A stretch of 23,209 bases of DNA from an uncultured Clostridium sp. (GTDB lineage: Bacteria > Bacillota > Clostridia > Peptostreptococcales > Peptostreptococcaceae): NCBI GenBank assembly GCA_900550335.1, contig URRU01000008.1, positions 1 to 23,209 on the forward strand. The letters are read 5' to 3'. How positions within the stretch are numbered: the first letter of the stretch is position 1; every line of letters begins with the position of its first letter. A model generated the notes under the pieces. The model had not been told where the DNA came from and made no database searches. It was given only the letters and a program-made list of their open reading frames with translations. Shown here one piece after another: positions 1-7,577 of the stretch. The position numbers and the translations under genes are program-made.

Positions 1-1
1 A

Positions 2-29
2 AAAGTGCGTAGTATTTTCTACGCACTTT
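2..29 (-). terminator. Intrinsic terminator of the DpnD-like gene
   Basis: A perfect 11-bp inverted repeat (2-12 with 19-29) encloses a 6-base loop. On the minus strand the stem is followed by at least four T, running off the window edge. It lies 8 bases beyond the stop codon of the small minus-strand gene at 38-205, so it most likely ends that transcript. A few A on the other side could also let it stop a plus-strand transcript arriving from the left. Confidence 0.7.
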
Positions 30-37
30 AATACTTA

Positions 38-205
38 TTAATCTTCAGCAAGTGAAAATTCAGCATCTAATAAATTTCCGGGAGACAATATAATCTCACA
101 TTTACTATACATTTTTTCAGCCTTATCCAAAGCCTCTTCTGGACTACTTGCCTCGATTTCAAAAGTATCAGCAAGATGCTCTTCAACAACAACCTTGTAA
201 ATCAC
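38..205 (-). CDS. Small DpnD/PcfM-family-like protein, 55 aa
   Basis: This short minus-strand frame encodes 55 residues from a GTG start at 203-205. An AAGGA at 216-220 sits 10 bases before the start, and the frame is closed upstream by a stop at 221-223. The sequence begins MIYKVVVEEHLADTFEIEAS, continues with a PEEALDKAEKMY stretch, then CEIILSPGN and an acidic tail. This alternation (a beta strand rich in V/E, an EEA helix ending in a Tyr, then an E-I-x-L strand) is the pattern I know from the DpnD/PcfM family of small proteins. Those were first noted beside the DpnII restriction locus and on conjugative plasmids, and their biochemical role is unknown. No restriction or conjugation gene is visible here. 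It is followed by its own terminator and stands divergent to the cell-wall gene. The family call is from memory of the pattern, and the start is not certain. Confidence 0.55.
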   Translation of the reverse strand: MIYKVVVEEHLADTFEIEASSPEEALDKAEKMYSKCEIILSPGNLLDAEFSLAED

Positions 206-325
206 AAAAACCACATCCTTTTAAACAAATTGATCTACATTATACCACAAAATAAAAGAAAAAGATTATATACAGAAAAAAACTATTCAAAATTAAAAAA
301 ATATATATCGAATTTATACAAAACA

Positions 326-354
326 TTGAATTTAAATAAAATCAGTAGTACTAT
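326..354 (+). promoter_or_regulatory. Likely sigma-A promoter of the CWB2 gene
   Basis: TTGAAT at 326-331 and TACTAT at 349-354 are separated by 17 bases. Each matches four of six consensus positions. The predicted start near 361 leaves a leader of about 25 bases before the coding start. The rest of the 206-384 gap is AT-rich sequence in which I see no other element. Confidence 0.45.
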
Positions 355-384
355 AAAGCTAACAAACAAAAGGAGGCGAACCAT

Positions 385-1578
385 ATGCACAAAAAACTAC
401 TATCAATAGCACTAGGTGCGATGTTAACGTTATCAACAATAGCTTCAACATTTGCTCTACCAGACTATGTAAATGACGGAATAAATGCAAAATATGTCAA
501 CATAGGTCCATACGATTCATACGACAACTTTGAAAAATTTCTAAAAAACGATGCAGATGCAACCGTATTAGTTTCTCAAAGAAATATGGCAGATGGACTA
601 AGTGCAAGTGGACTTGTTGGAGCAGCAAATGCAAACTTAGTACCTGTTTATACAAGCCATGGAAGCAGTGGAGTTGTTAAAGACTACATCTTTACAAAAG
701 ATGTATATATAATCGGTGGGGAACAGGTAATAACTAAAGAGCTAGAAAATAAGCTAAAAAAATCAGGACATAATGTAACTAGATTAGCAGGAAAAAATAG
801 ATACGAAACTAGTTACAGAGTAGCTGAAGAAGTTGCTAGACTTACAAAAGTTGACGATGTAGCAATAGTTAATGGAAAAAATGGAGAAGCCGATGCAGTT
901 TCAATAGCTTCTGCAGCTATAAAAAATAAAATGCCTGTAATAGTTACAGACGGTAAAAAATTAAATTCTAACCTAAGCTCAGTAAAAACTTATGCAATAG
1001 GTGGAAATTCAGTAATAAGTGAAAGTTTAGTTAAGAAAACAAAAGCAATAAGACTTGGTGGAAAAAATAGATTTGAAACTAATAAAAAGATAATACAGAA
1101 ATTCTATCCAGGTTGTAAAAAATTTATGATATTAGAATCTAATGGAATACATAGATCATTTGCACTTCAGGCGATAACAGCAAATCAGCCGATAGTATTA
1201 GCAGATGTTAAGAGCGATAAAAGTGTATTAAGTGGAGCAAAAGAATTATTATTTGTATACTTTGAAACTCTTCATCCAAATATAGAATCATCTTGTTTAG
1301 CTGGAGCAGCAGGAAAAGGTGTATATAAGGCTTATGAAACTCTATACAAAAAATTAGGAAACAAGAGAAATAGCATGTGCTATACATATAATCCAAAGGA
1401 AAACTACGTAAACAAGGCTAGTTTAAGAAAAGATTATTATATATTTAGTATAGATGACTTCTACATGGAATATGGAGATTATGAGTTAAGTTCTTGGGAT
1501 TTAAACTATTTAGTAAATAAAAAGACAATGAAAATATACTCATATGGACCAGACCATGTATTGAGATTTGTAAAATAG
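385..1578 (+). CDS. Secreted cell-wall protein with CWB2 repeats
   Basis: A 397-residue exported protein. The first 24 residues are a signal peptide: MHKKLL, a hydrophobic core and an STFA-L cleavage site. Residues about 60-330 hold cell-wall-binding type 2 (CWB2) repeats. The clear signatures are VLVSQRNMADGLSASGLVGA (61-80), VYIIGGEQVIT (107-117), RLAGKNRYETS (133-143), YAIGGNSVIS (203-212) and RLGGKNRFETN (223-233). In clostridia three such repeats bind anionic wall polymer and anchor surface proteins non-covalently. The third repeat here is eroded: it lacks the usual IGG strand. The last 65 or so residues are Tyr- and Asp-rich and match no domain I recognise, so they may be the functional head. 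AGGAGG at 371-376 precedes the ATG by 8 bases. A promoter lies just upstream and a terminator downstream, so it is probably monocistronic. Its function beyond wall attachment is unknown. Confidence 0.85.
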   Translation: MHKKLLSIALGAMLTLSTIASTFALPDYVNDGINAKYVNIGPYDSYDNFEKFLKNDADATVLVSQRNMADGLSASGLVGAANANLVPVYTSHGSSGVVKDYIFTKDVYIIGGEQVITKELENKLKKSGHNVTRLAGKNRYETSYRVAEEVARLTKVDDVAIVNGKNGEADAVSIASAAIKNKMPVIVTDGKKLNSNLSSVKTYAIGGNSVISESLVKKTKAIRLGGKNRFETNKKIIQKFYPGCKKFMILESNGIHRSFALQAITANQPIVLADVKSDKSVLSGAKELLFVYFETLHPNIESSCLAGAAGKGVYKAYETLYKKLGNKRNSMCYTYNPKENYVNKASLRKDYYIFSIDDFYMEYGDYELSSWDLNYLVNKKTMKIYSYGPDHVLRFVK

Positions 1579-1600
1579 AGTTAAAAATAATATAGTAATA

Positions 1601-1647
1601 AAATAGGGGCTATAGCAGATGATTATTGCAATAGCCCCATTTATTTT
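1601..1647. terminator. Bidirectional terminator between convergent genes
   Basis: GGGGCTAT at 1606-1613 pairs with ATAGCCCC at 1631-1638. The stem extends inward by GCA/TGC (1615-1617 with 1627-1629) after one mismatch, and outward by an AAAT/ATTT pairing around a bulge. T-rich sequence lies on both sides, so it can end the CWB2 gene on the plus strand and the serine dehydratase gene on the minus strand. Confidence 0.75.
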
Positions 1648-1679
1648 GTATATACTAGTTTTTATATAATTTTTATAAT

Positions 1680-3266
1680 CTATTTACATCCTTTACAAGA
1701 AATACATTCTAAATCTTTTCTTATCCTTAAAGAAGTCTCACTCTTACCTAAACCACCAAAAGTACATCTAAGCTCTATAGGAAGTTTCATACCTATATCG
1801 TACATAGCATCTATAGTCTCATCAAGAGGAATCACTTTATCGAATCCAGCAAGAACCATATTTGTACAGCTAAGTGCATTCATACCACCGATAACATTCT
1901 TGTTTAAGCAAGGAACCTCAACTCTATTGGCAACTGGGTCACAAGCAAGACCTGTAAGTCCTTGAAGTGCCATAGATGCAGCATCTATACATTCTCTAGC
2001 ATCTCCACCCATCATCTGGCAAACACCTGCTGCTGCCATTCCAGATCCAGCGCCACATTCAACCTGACATCCACCAACTTCTGCGGCAAATGTAGCTCTT
2101 TCGGCAAAAAATACACCGATAAGTCCTGCAGCTAGCATTCCTTTAACAGTTTCTTCTCTAGAAGTTTTTAGAGATTTTTCTACACCAAGAAGAGTTCCAG
2201 GTAGGCATCCACAAGAACCTGCAGTTGGAGCAGCTATAATTACATTCATAGAGCTTTTTGCTTCCATTATAGCAGTTATATTTTCAATAACTGAGTTCAT
2301 GACAGAGCCTGGAACTAATCTACTTTCATTTTCTCTTATTTTATGAGATTGAGAGTGAAGGATTCTATCTTCATACTCTGTACCAGCAAGACCAGTTTTT
2401 GCCCGTGTATCCATTATTTCGACAAGATTGCTCATCTGCTCAAAAACAGCCTCTTTTGTTGTAGCACCTCTAACACTTTCATAGATTGTTGCAAGTTCCC
2501 AAAGTTCTAGACTCTTATCTTTGTTATATTCAAGCATTTCACTAGCAGAGCAGAAAGGTACAACAGTATCTGCTTTTGCTCTTGTAGGTAGTACAGGAGT
2601 GAAGTAGTATTTATCAATTATGTGCCATGTTCCGTCAAGAAGGAACCAGTTTTCTTCTGTAAGGTTGGCAGAAGTTTTTAGATTTATACAGAATTTTGAG
2701 TCTTTTTCTGAGATAGATACCATTTCAAAAGATTTTATCTCTTTTCTTAAAAATTCTTCAACAACACATAATTCACCTGGGCTCTCATCTGTAATTATGC
2801 ATAATTCAAAATAGTCTCCAACCATAGAGATTTCAAAGCCCTCAAGCTTGATTATATCTATCATTCCACCGCCAGTAGATATGGCATCTATATGTACTAC
2901 TTTTCCACTTCCAGATGTTACTTCTATTCTGTAGTAGTTTGGATGTTCTACACCATAATCTAAAATTCTATACTCAAGGTCGATTCCATTTTCTGGGACA
3001 AGAGTGCGATATTGGTCTACTCTAGAATCAGTAAGTGGTATTCCTAAAATTCCACACGCAAACCCCATATCTGTTCCATGTCCGTCATGAGATTCTGCAA
3101 GAGATCCATTAACATCAAAATCACAGACAATCTTTTTAATATCTGCATTTACTGACTGTCTAACAATTTCTCCAATTCTTGCTGCAGCTGCAACATGTGA
3201 ACTAGAAGGGCCTCTCATTATTGGGCCGATAACATCATTAAAAATACTTGGCTTTTGCTTTTTCAT
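1680..3266 (-). CDS. sdaA: Single-chain iron-sulfur L-serine dehydratase
   Basis: L-serine ammonia-lyase deaminates serine to pyruvate and ammonia with a [4Fe-4S] cluster, feeding serine into energy metabolism in anaerobes. The 528 residues carry the beta domain first (IGPIMRGPSSSH at 13-24, which binds the substrate carboxylate) and the catalytic alpha domain after about residue 245 (APTAGSCGCLPGTLLG at 346-361). Cys400, Cys442 and Cys453 have the same 42- and 11-residue spacing as the cluster ligands of the Legionella enzyme (343, 385, 396). In that enzyme the C-terminal Cys reaches into the active site as fourth ligand. Here the tail ends CISCKGCK, offering Cys at 521, 524 and 527. At 528 aa it is longer than the roughly 455 aa of the E. 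coli SdaA/TdcG type, the extra length lying around residues 140-245. A CTCCCT (AGGGAG on the coding strand) at 3275-3280 supports the ATG. It stands alone, divergent from the cobalamin operon. The function is well supported; the symbol follows the family. Confidence 0.9.
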   Translation of the reverse strand: MKKQKPSIFNDVIGPIMRGPSSSHVAAAARIGEIVRQSVNADIKKIVCDFDVNGSLAESHDGHGTDMGFACGILGIPLTDSRVDQYRTLVPENGIDLEYRILDYGVEHPNYYRIEVTSGSGKVVHIDAISTGGGMIDIIKLEGFEISMVGDYFELCIITDESPGELCVVEEFLRKEIKSFEMVSISEKDSKFCINLKTSANLTEENWFLLDGTWHIIDKYYFTPVLPTRAKADTVVPFCSASEMLEYNKDKSLELWELATIYESVRGATTKEAVFEQMSNLVEIMDTRAKTGLAGTEYEDRILHSQSHKIRENESRLVPGSVMNSVIENITAIMEAKSSMNVIIAAPTAGSCGCLPGTLLGVEKSLKTSREETVKGMLAAGLIGVFFAERATFAAEVGGCQVECGAGSGMAAAGVCQMMGGDARECIDAASMALQGLTGLACDPVANRVEVPCLNKNVIGGMNALSCTNMVLAGFDKVIPLDETIDAMYDIGMKLPIELRCTFGGLGKSETSLRIRKDLECISCKGCK

Positions 3267-3410
3267 AATAAATTCTCCCTATTTATTTTATTTTCTTTCT
3301 GAGAAGTGTGTTACAACAATTTTATAAGTAAAAAACATTTACTATTTTTTGTTTATTTAATTATATATATATCAAAAAAATAAGAATTTTGCTATCAAAA
3401 TACTTAAAAA

Positions 3411-3425
3411 AGATAATTATTATCG
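3411..3425. promoter_or_regulatory. Fur-box-like palindrome upstream of the cobalamin operon
   Basis: Positions 3412-3424 read GATAATTATTATC, a perfect 6-1-6 inverted repeat that equals the core of the classical Fur box. Against the Bacillus 7-1-7 form (TGATAATNATTATCA) it fails only at the two outermost bases. It lies 12 bases upstream of the -10 box and covers the place where a -35 element would sit, so a bound repressor would block the promoter. A PerR or Zur site is the alternative, but the G/C ends fit Fur better. That Fur binds here is inference. Confidence 0.5.
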
Positions 3426-3436
3426 TAGTTAAATAG

Positions 3437-3442
3437 TATAAT
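3437..3442 (+). promoter_or_regulatory. -10 box of the cobalamin operon promoter
   Basis: A perfect TATAAT. With a 17-base spacer the -35 would be TAATTA at 3414-3419, a poor match that falls inside the Fur-like palindrome. Transcription would start near 3449, giving a leader of only about 33 bases before cbiP. That leaves no room for a cobalamin riboswitch. A weak -35 next to an operator-like site suggests a controlled rather than constitutive promoter. Confidence 0.55.
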
Positions 3443-3481
3443 ATAAGATAGGAAAATTATACGTTGAAAGGAGTGAAATTT

Positions 3482-5020
3482 TTGAAAGGAAAAATAATGT
3501 TTCAAGGAACTGCATCCAATGTAGGAAAGAGTATAATTGCTGCAGGTATGTGCAGAATTTTTGCTCAGGACGGATACAAGGTAGCTCCTTTTAAACCGCA
3601 GAACATGGCACTCAACTCTTTCATCACAGATGAAGGACTAGAGATGGGAAGAGCTCAGGTGTTTCAGGCAGAAGCAGCAGGGATAAAGCCAAAAGCAGAC
3701 ATGAACCCAATCCTATTAAAGCCATGCGGAAATCATAGAAGTCAGGTGATTGTTAGAGGAAGAGTCGTTGGAGAGATGCACTCCTCTGAATATCATGAAT
3801 ATAAATTAGAGTTAGTAGATATTTTAAAGGATACATTTTCTGATTTAGAAAATGAGTACGATGTTATTGTTATGGAAGGGGCAGGAAGTTGCGCCGAGAT
3901 AAATTTAAAAGAAAGAGATATTTCAAATATGGGTATGGCACAAATTGCTGATGCTCCAGTTGTTTTGGTATCTGATATAGATAGAGGTGGAGTATTTGCC
4001 TCTATTGTAGGTACACTTGCACTTTTAACTGAGGACGAGAGAAAAAGAGTGAAAGGTGTAATTATTAATAAATTTAGAGGAAAAAAAGAGTACTTTGCTG
4101 AAGGCGTGAAGATGCTTGAGGATATTATACATATACCTGTTTTGGGAGTTGTTCCATATTCTGATATTAAGATTGAGGATGAGGACAGCGTAACGACTAG
4201 ATTCAAAAAGGCTACAAAGAAAAACGATATAAATATCGAAATAATTAGGACTCCACACATGTCAAACTTTACAGATTTCAATATTTTTGAGACACAGAGC
4301 GATGTAAGTCTTAGATATGTTGATTTTGGGGAATCTATTGGAAATCCTGATATGCTAATCATTCCGGGAACTAAGAGTACAGTAGATGATTTAAAATATT
4401 TAAGAGAAACTGGACTTGAGGAGCAGATAAAGGAATGTGCTAGAAGAGGAAAGTTAGTATTTGGAATCTGTGGTGGATATCAGATGTTAGGTAAAAAAAT
4501 TGTCGATAAGTATGGTGTTGAAAGTGACAATTTAGAGGTAGAAGGAATAGGACTTTTAAATACTGTAACAGAATTTGAAAAAGAGAAAACTACTGTGCAG
4601 ACAGAAAGAGTTATTTCAGAGAATGTGTGTGGATATTTAAATGATGTATCAGGAAAAAAAGTTAAAGGTTATGAGATACACATGGGAACTACAACAAAGC
4701 TAGATGAATGTGTAGACGAAATATTTGCGAGTGAGCCTACAGGTTTAATAGAAAAAAATGCTGAGAACTGTTTGATAGGATGCTCAAATTCAGAAGGAAA
4801 TGTTGTAGGTACTTACATACATGGAATTTTTGATGAGATAGACTTTACTAGAACTCTTCTAAACACAATAAGAGCTAAGAAGGGACTAGAACCTGTAGCT
4901 AGTGAAGTAGAATCATTTGAAGAGTTTAAAAATAGAGAATATGACAGACTTGCGGATATGCTAAGAGAAAACTTAGACATGGAAAAAATCTATGAAATAG
5001 TTAAAAACTCAAGCAAGTAA
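3482..5020 (+). CDS. cbiP: Cobyric acid synthase CbiP
   Basis: CbiP amidates the b, d, e and g side chains of adenosylcobyrinate a,c-diamide, using glutamine and ATP, to give adenosylcobyric acid. The N-terminal dethiobiotin-synthetase-like domain shows the P-loop GTASNVGKS (residues 9-17), [10 protein letters not shown] (37-46) and [12 protein letters not shown]. The C-terminal class I amidotransferase domain shows IIPGTKST, the nucleophile elbow GICGGYQ (Cys330) and the catalytic YIHGIFDE (His447). The 512 residues are normal for the family. I chose TTG at 3482 because AAAGGAG at 3467-3473 sits 8 bases before it. The in-frame TTG at 3464 lies before that site, and an ATG at 3497 would leave only two residues before the glycine-rich loop. 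First gene of the operon, 35 bases before cbiA, so the two amidases of the pathway are adjacent. Confidence 0.95.
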   Translation: MKGKIMFQGTASNVGKSIIAAGMCRIFAQDGYKVAPFKPQNMALNSFITDEGLEMGRAQVFQAEAAGIKPKADMNPILLKPCGNHRSQVIVRGRVVGEMHSSEYHEYKLELVDILKDTFSDLENEYDVIVMEGAGSCAEINLKERDISNMGMAQIADAPVVLVSDIDRGGVFASIVGTLALLTEDERKRVKGVIINKFRGKKEYFAEGVKMLEDIIHIPVLGVVPYSDIKIEDEDSVTTRFKKATKKNDINIEIIRTPHMSNFTDFNIFETQSDVSLRYVDFGESIGNPDMLIIPGTKSTVDDLKYLRETGLEEQIKECARRGKLVFGICGGYQMLGKKIVDKYGVESDNLEVEGIGLLNTVTEFEKEKTTVQTERVISENVCGYLNDVSGKKVKGYEIHMGTTTKLDECVDEIFASEPTGLIEKNAENCLIGCSNSEGNVVGTYIHGIFDEIDFTRTLLNTIRAKKGLEPVASEVESFEEFKNREYDRLADMLRENLDMEKIYEIVKNSSK

Positions 5021-5055
5021 ATAGTTAATGCTATTAATAATAGGAGATTTTAAAT

Positions 5056-6432
5056 ATGAAAAAAATTATGATTGCAGGGACTTCGAGTGGAGTTGGAAAG
5101 ACTACAATTTCGCTTGGGATTATGCGGGCACTTACAAAGAGAAATCTAAAGGTGCAGCCATACAAGGTTGGGCCTGATTACATAGATCCGTCTTTTCATA
5201 CTTTTATAACAGGTAGAGATTCTAGAAACCTAGACTCTTATATGTTAGATGATGAAAAGATTAAATACATAGTAAATACTGCATCAAAGGATGCCGATAT
5301 TTCTGTAATTGAGGGGGTTATGGGGCTTTATGACGGTTTTGGAACTGATATAGATAATTGTAGCAGTTCTTACACATCAAAGATTACCAAAACTCCAGTA
5401 ATACTAGTGATAAATGGTAAGGCAATGGCTGCATCTGCTGCAGCTACAGTACTAGGATATTTAAATTTAGACAAAAATGTAAATATCATAGGTGTTATTG
5501 CAAATAACGTAAAAACTGAAAGCCACTTCAATATAATAAAAGAGTCTGTAAAAAAATACTGTGGGCTAGAAGTTTTTGGATACTTCCCACCAAATGATAA
5601 ATTTGCACTTGAATCAAGACATCTAGGTCTTGTTCCAATGGATGAGGTTGAAAAATTATCTGAAAAATTCTCATCTCTTGCAGATGAAATTGAAAAGTAT
5701 ATAGATATAGATAGAATAATAGAATTATCAAAGAGCGAAGAGGTTATCAGTGAATTTGAATTAGTTGAGGAAATGAAAAAGAAGAATTTATTTGAATTAG
5801 CCGAGGGAAAAACTGTTGCGATTGCACATGATAAGGCATTTAACTTCTACTATAGAGAAAATATAGAGATTTTTGAAAAACTTGGAATAGAAATAAAATA
5901 CTTTAGTCCTCTTGAAGATGTAAAGGTTCCGACGTGTGACTTTGTCTACATTGGAGGAGGATTCCCAGAGATTTTTGCTGAGGAATTAGAGAAAAATGAG
6001 TCTATAAGAAAATCAATATTTGATTTATACGAAAATAATACTCCGATATATGCAGAATGTGGAGGACTTATGTATTTAGGAAAAACTATTATAGATAAGT
6101 CTGGAGTTGAAAGAAGTATGGTTGGGATTTTTGAAGGTGTCAGCGAAATGACTCCTAGACTTAGAAGATTTGGGTACTGTGAAGGAAAAGCCATAGAAAA
6201 GACAGTTATCTCAAAAGAAGGAGATTGTATAAGAGGGCATGAATTCCACCATTCAATATTTAAAAGCGACGAAAAATGTGCATATAAGATGAGAAAAATT
6301 AGAGATGGAAAAGTTGTGGACGAATGGGAAGGAGGATACAGCAAGAAAAATACACTTGCGACATATCTTCACACTCATTTTTACAACAACTTGGATTGTA
6401 TAGAAAATATACTTAAAAACTGTGAAAGATAA
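5056..6432 (+). CDS. cbiA: Cobyrinate a,c-diamide synthase CbiA
   Basis: CbiA amidates the a and c carboxylates of cobyrinate with glutamine and ATP, the first amidation step of the oxygen-independent route. The synthetase domain has the P-loop GTSSGVGKTT (residues 8-17), PYKVGPDYIDPSFH (35-48) and VMGLYDGF. The glutaminase domain has FVYIGGGFPEIF (296-307), the nucleophile in AECGGLMYLG (Cys335) and a late His in TYLHTHFYNN (His438). Length 458 is typical. AGGAG ahead of the ATG and short spacing from cbiP fit co-transcription. It is paralogous to the neighbouring CbiP but is told apart by the DYIDPSFH motif. Confidence 0.95.
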   Translation: MKKIMIAGTSSGVGKTTISLGIMRALTKRNLKVQPYKVGPDYIDPSFHTFITGRDSRNLDSYMLDDEKIKYIVNTASKDADISVIEGVMGLYDGFGTDIDNCSSSYTSKITKTPVILVINGKAMAASAAATVLGYLNLDKNVNIIGVIANNVKTESHFNIIKESVKKYCGLEVFGYFPPNDKFALESRHLGLVPMDEVEKLSEKFSSLADEIEKYIDIDRIIELSKSEEVISEFELVEEMKKKNLFELAEGKTVAIAHDKAFNFYYRENIEIFEKLGIEIKYFSPLEDVKVPTCDFVYIGGGFPEIFAEELEKNESIRKSIFDLYENNTPIYAECGGLMYLGKTIIDKSGVERSMVGIFEGVSEMTPRLRRFGYCEGKAIEKTVISKEGDCIRGHEFHHSIFKSDEKCAYKMRKIRDGKVVDEWEGGYSKKNTLATYLHTHFYNNLDCIENILKNCER

Positions 6433-6524
6433 TAAAAATTTGCGGAATAAAAATGTATTTATTTGATAAAAATTTGGGGCGAGTGATTAATTGCCCAACT
6501 AGAATATAAGAGGAAATTTTGATT

Positions 6525-7538
6525 ATGGAAAATTTATTTACACCACAGGTAACAAGTACGGTTGTTTTTACTGTGATTGGATATAGTTTTGCAAATATAC
6601 TTATTATGATTCTGGGATACATAATGGACTTGGTGTTTGGGGATCCGTATTGGTTTCCACATCCAGTTAGATTCATAGGTAAGTTGATAAGCAAAACAGA
6701 AAAATTTATAAGAAAGCATGCAAAATCAGAAGAATCTCTAAAATATTGGGGGATTCTGATGTGGTTAGTGCCTGTTGTTACTACAGCAATTGTCACAACA
6801 TTTATTGTAAAGATTGCAAGTTTCAACAAGTATGTAGAAATCTTTGTTAGTGCATTTATAATTTACACAACACTTTCTACAAAGTGTTTAAAGGACGAGG
6901 CTACAAAGATTTACAAGGTACTTGAAACTGGAGATATAAAGAAATCGAGAGTGCAGCTTTCATATATAGTAGGTCGTGATACTACAAATCTTAGTCAGTC
7001 TGAGATAATAAGGGCTACAGTTGAAACAGTTGCCGAAAATACTGTAGATGGAACAATTTCGCCGATGTTCTACGGATTTTTGTTCGGCCCTGTAGGAGCT
7101 ATGACTTATAAAGCGATAAACACGTTAGACTCAATGGTAGGTTACAAGAACGATAAATATTTAAACCTCGGATGTGTATCTGCAAAGTTAGACGATGTGG
7201 CTAACTTCATTCCTGCTAGACTTACTGCGATATTTATGCCTCTAGGAGCATTTTTATGCGGTATGAATGGAATAAGCTCATTTAAAATAGCGATTAGAGA
7301 TAGAAAAAATCACAAAAGCCCAAACTGTGCGTTTGCAGAAGGTGCAGCAGCTGGTGCGATTGGAGTACAGCTTGGTGGGACTAATATTTACTTCGGACAG
7401 GAAGTATATAAACCTACTATTGGAGATAAGAAAAGAGAATTAGAAAACTACGATATAGTTAGAATGAATAAGCTTATGTATGCGACAACAGCCAATGCAC
7501 TTTTAATTTTATCGGCGTTGTTTTGCATTATGATATAA
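6525..7538 (+). CDS. cbiB: Adenosylcobinamide-phosphate synthase CbiB
   Basis: CbiB is the membrane enzyme that joins aminopropanol (phosphate) to the f carboxylate of adenosylcobyric acid. Family signatures seen: the start of the conserved core YIMDLVFGDPYWFPHPVRFI (residues 32-51), VGRDTTNLSQSE (149-160), VAENTVDGTISPMFYGFLFG (169-188), NTLDSMVGYKN and EGAAAGAIGVQLGG. Hydrophobic segments near 14-36, 78-97, 104-117, 231-246 and 325-337 agree with several membrane passes. I chose ATG 6525 rather than TTG 6519: AAGAGGA at 6509-6514 is 10 bases before the ATG but only 4 before the TTG. The N-terminus carries about 30 residues before the core, longer than many homologues. The 92-base gap after cbiA contains an imperfect hairpin (6474-6480 with 6493-6498, one bulge) but no clear promoter. 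Confidence 0.93.
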   Translation: MENLFTPQVTSTVVFTVIGYSFANILIMILGYIMDLVFGDPYWFPHPVRFIGKLISKTEKFIRKHAKSEESLKYWGILMWLVPVVTTAIVTTFIVKIASFNKYVEIFVSAFIIYTTLSTKCLKDEATKIYKVLETGDIKKSRVQLSYIVGRDTTNLSQSEIIRATVETVAENTVDGTISPMFYGFLFGPVGAMTYKAINTLDSMVGYKNDKYLNLGCVSAKLDDVANFIPARLTAIFMPLGAFLCGMNGISSFKIAIRDRKNHKSPNCAFAEGAAAGAIGVQLGGTNIYFGQEVYKPTIGDKKRELENYDIVRMNKLMYATTANALLILSALFCIMI

Positions 7539-7577
7539 TATATTAATACTGTTAAAAGGAGAGTTTGGAAAGAATTG

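Noticed and set aside
176..409. Plus-strand open frame of 77 codons before the CWB2 gene
   Set aside because: It overlaps the small minus-strand gene and the CWB2 promoter, has Lys/Asn-rich content expected of AT-rich noncoding DNA, and no ribosome site.
3327..3343. AGTAAA/TTTACT inverted repeat as an operator for serine dehydratase
   Set aside because: A six-base arm in very AT-rich sequence is expected by chance, and no convincing minus-strand promoter could be aligned with it.
3464..3481. TTG at 3464 as the cbiP start
   Set aside because: It lies upstream of, and its codons include, the AAAGGAG at 3467-3473 that is properly spaced for TTG 3482.
3793..4362. Long minus-strand open frame (189 codons) inside cbiP
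   Set aside because: Ser/Ile/Phe-rich antisense shadow of a well-identified gene. The same holds for those at 5946-6344, 8841-9407, 13946-14542 and 20754-21143.
6433..6524. Internal promoter or terminator between cbiA and cbiB
   Set aside because: TTGATA at 6463 has only an ATTAAT partner at a 17-base distance, and the bulged hairpin at 6474-6498 is not followed by a T run.
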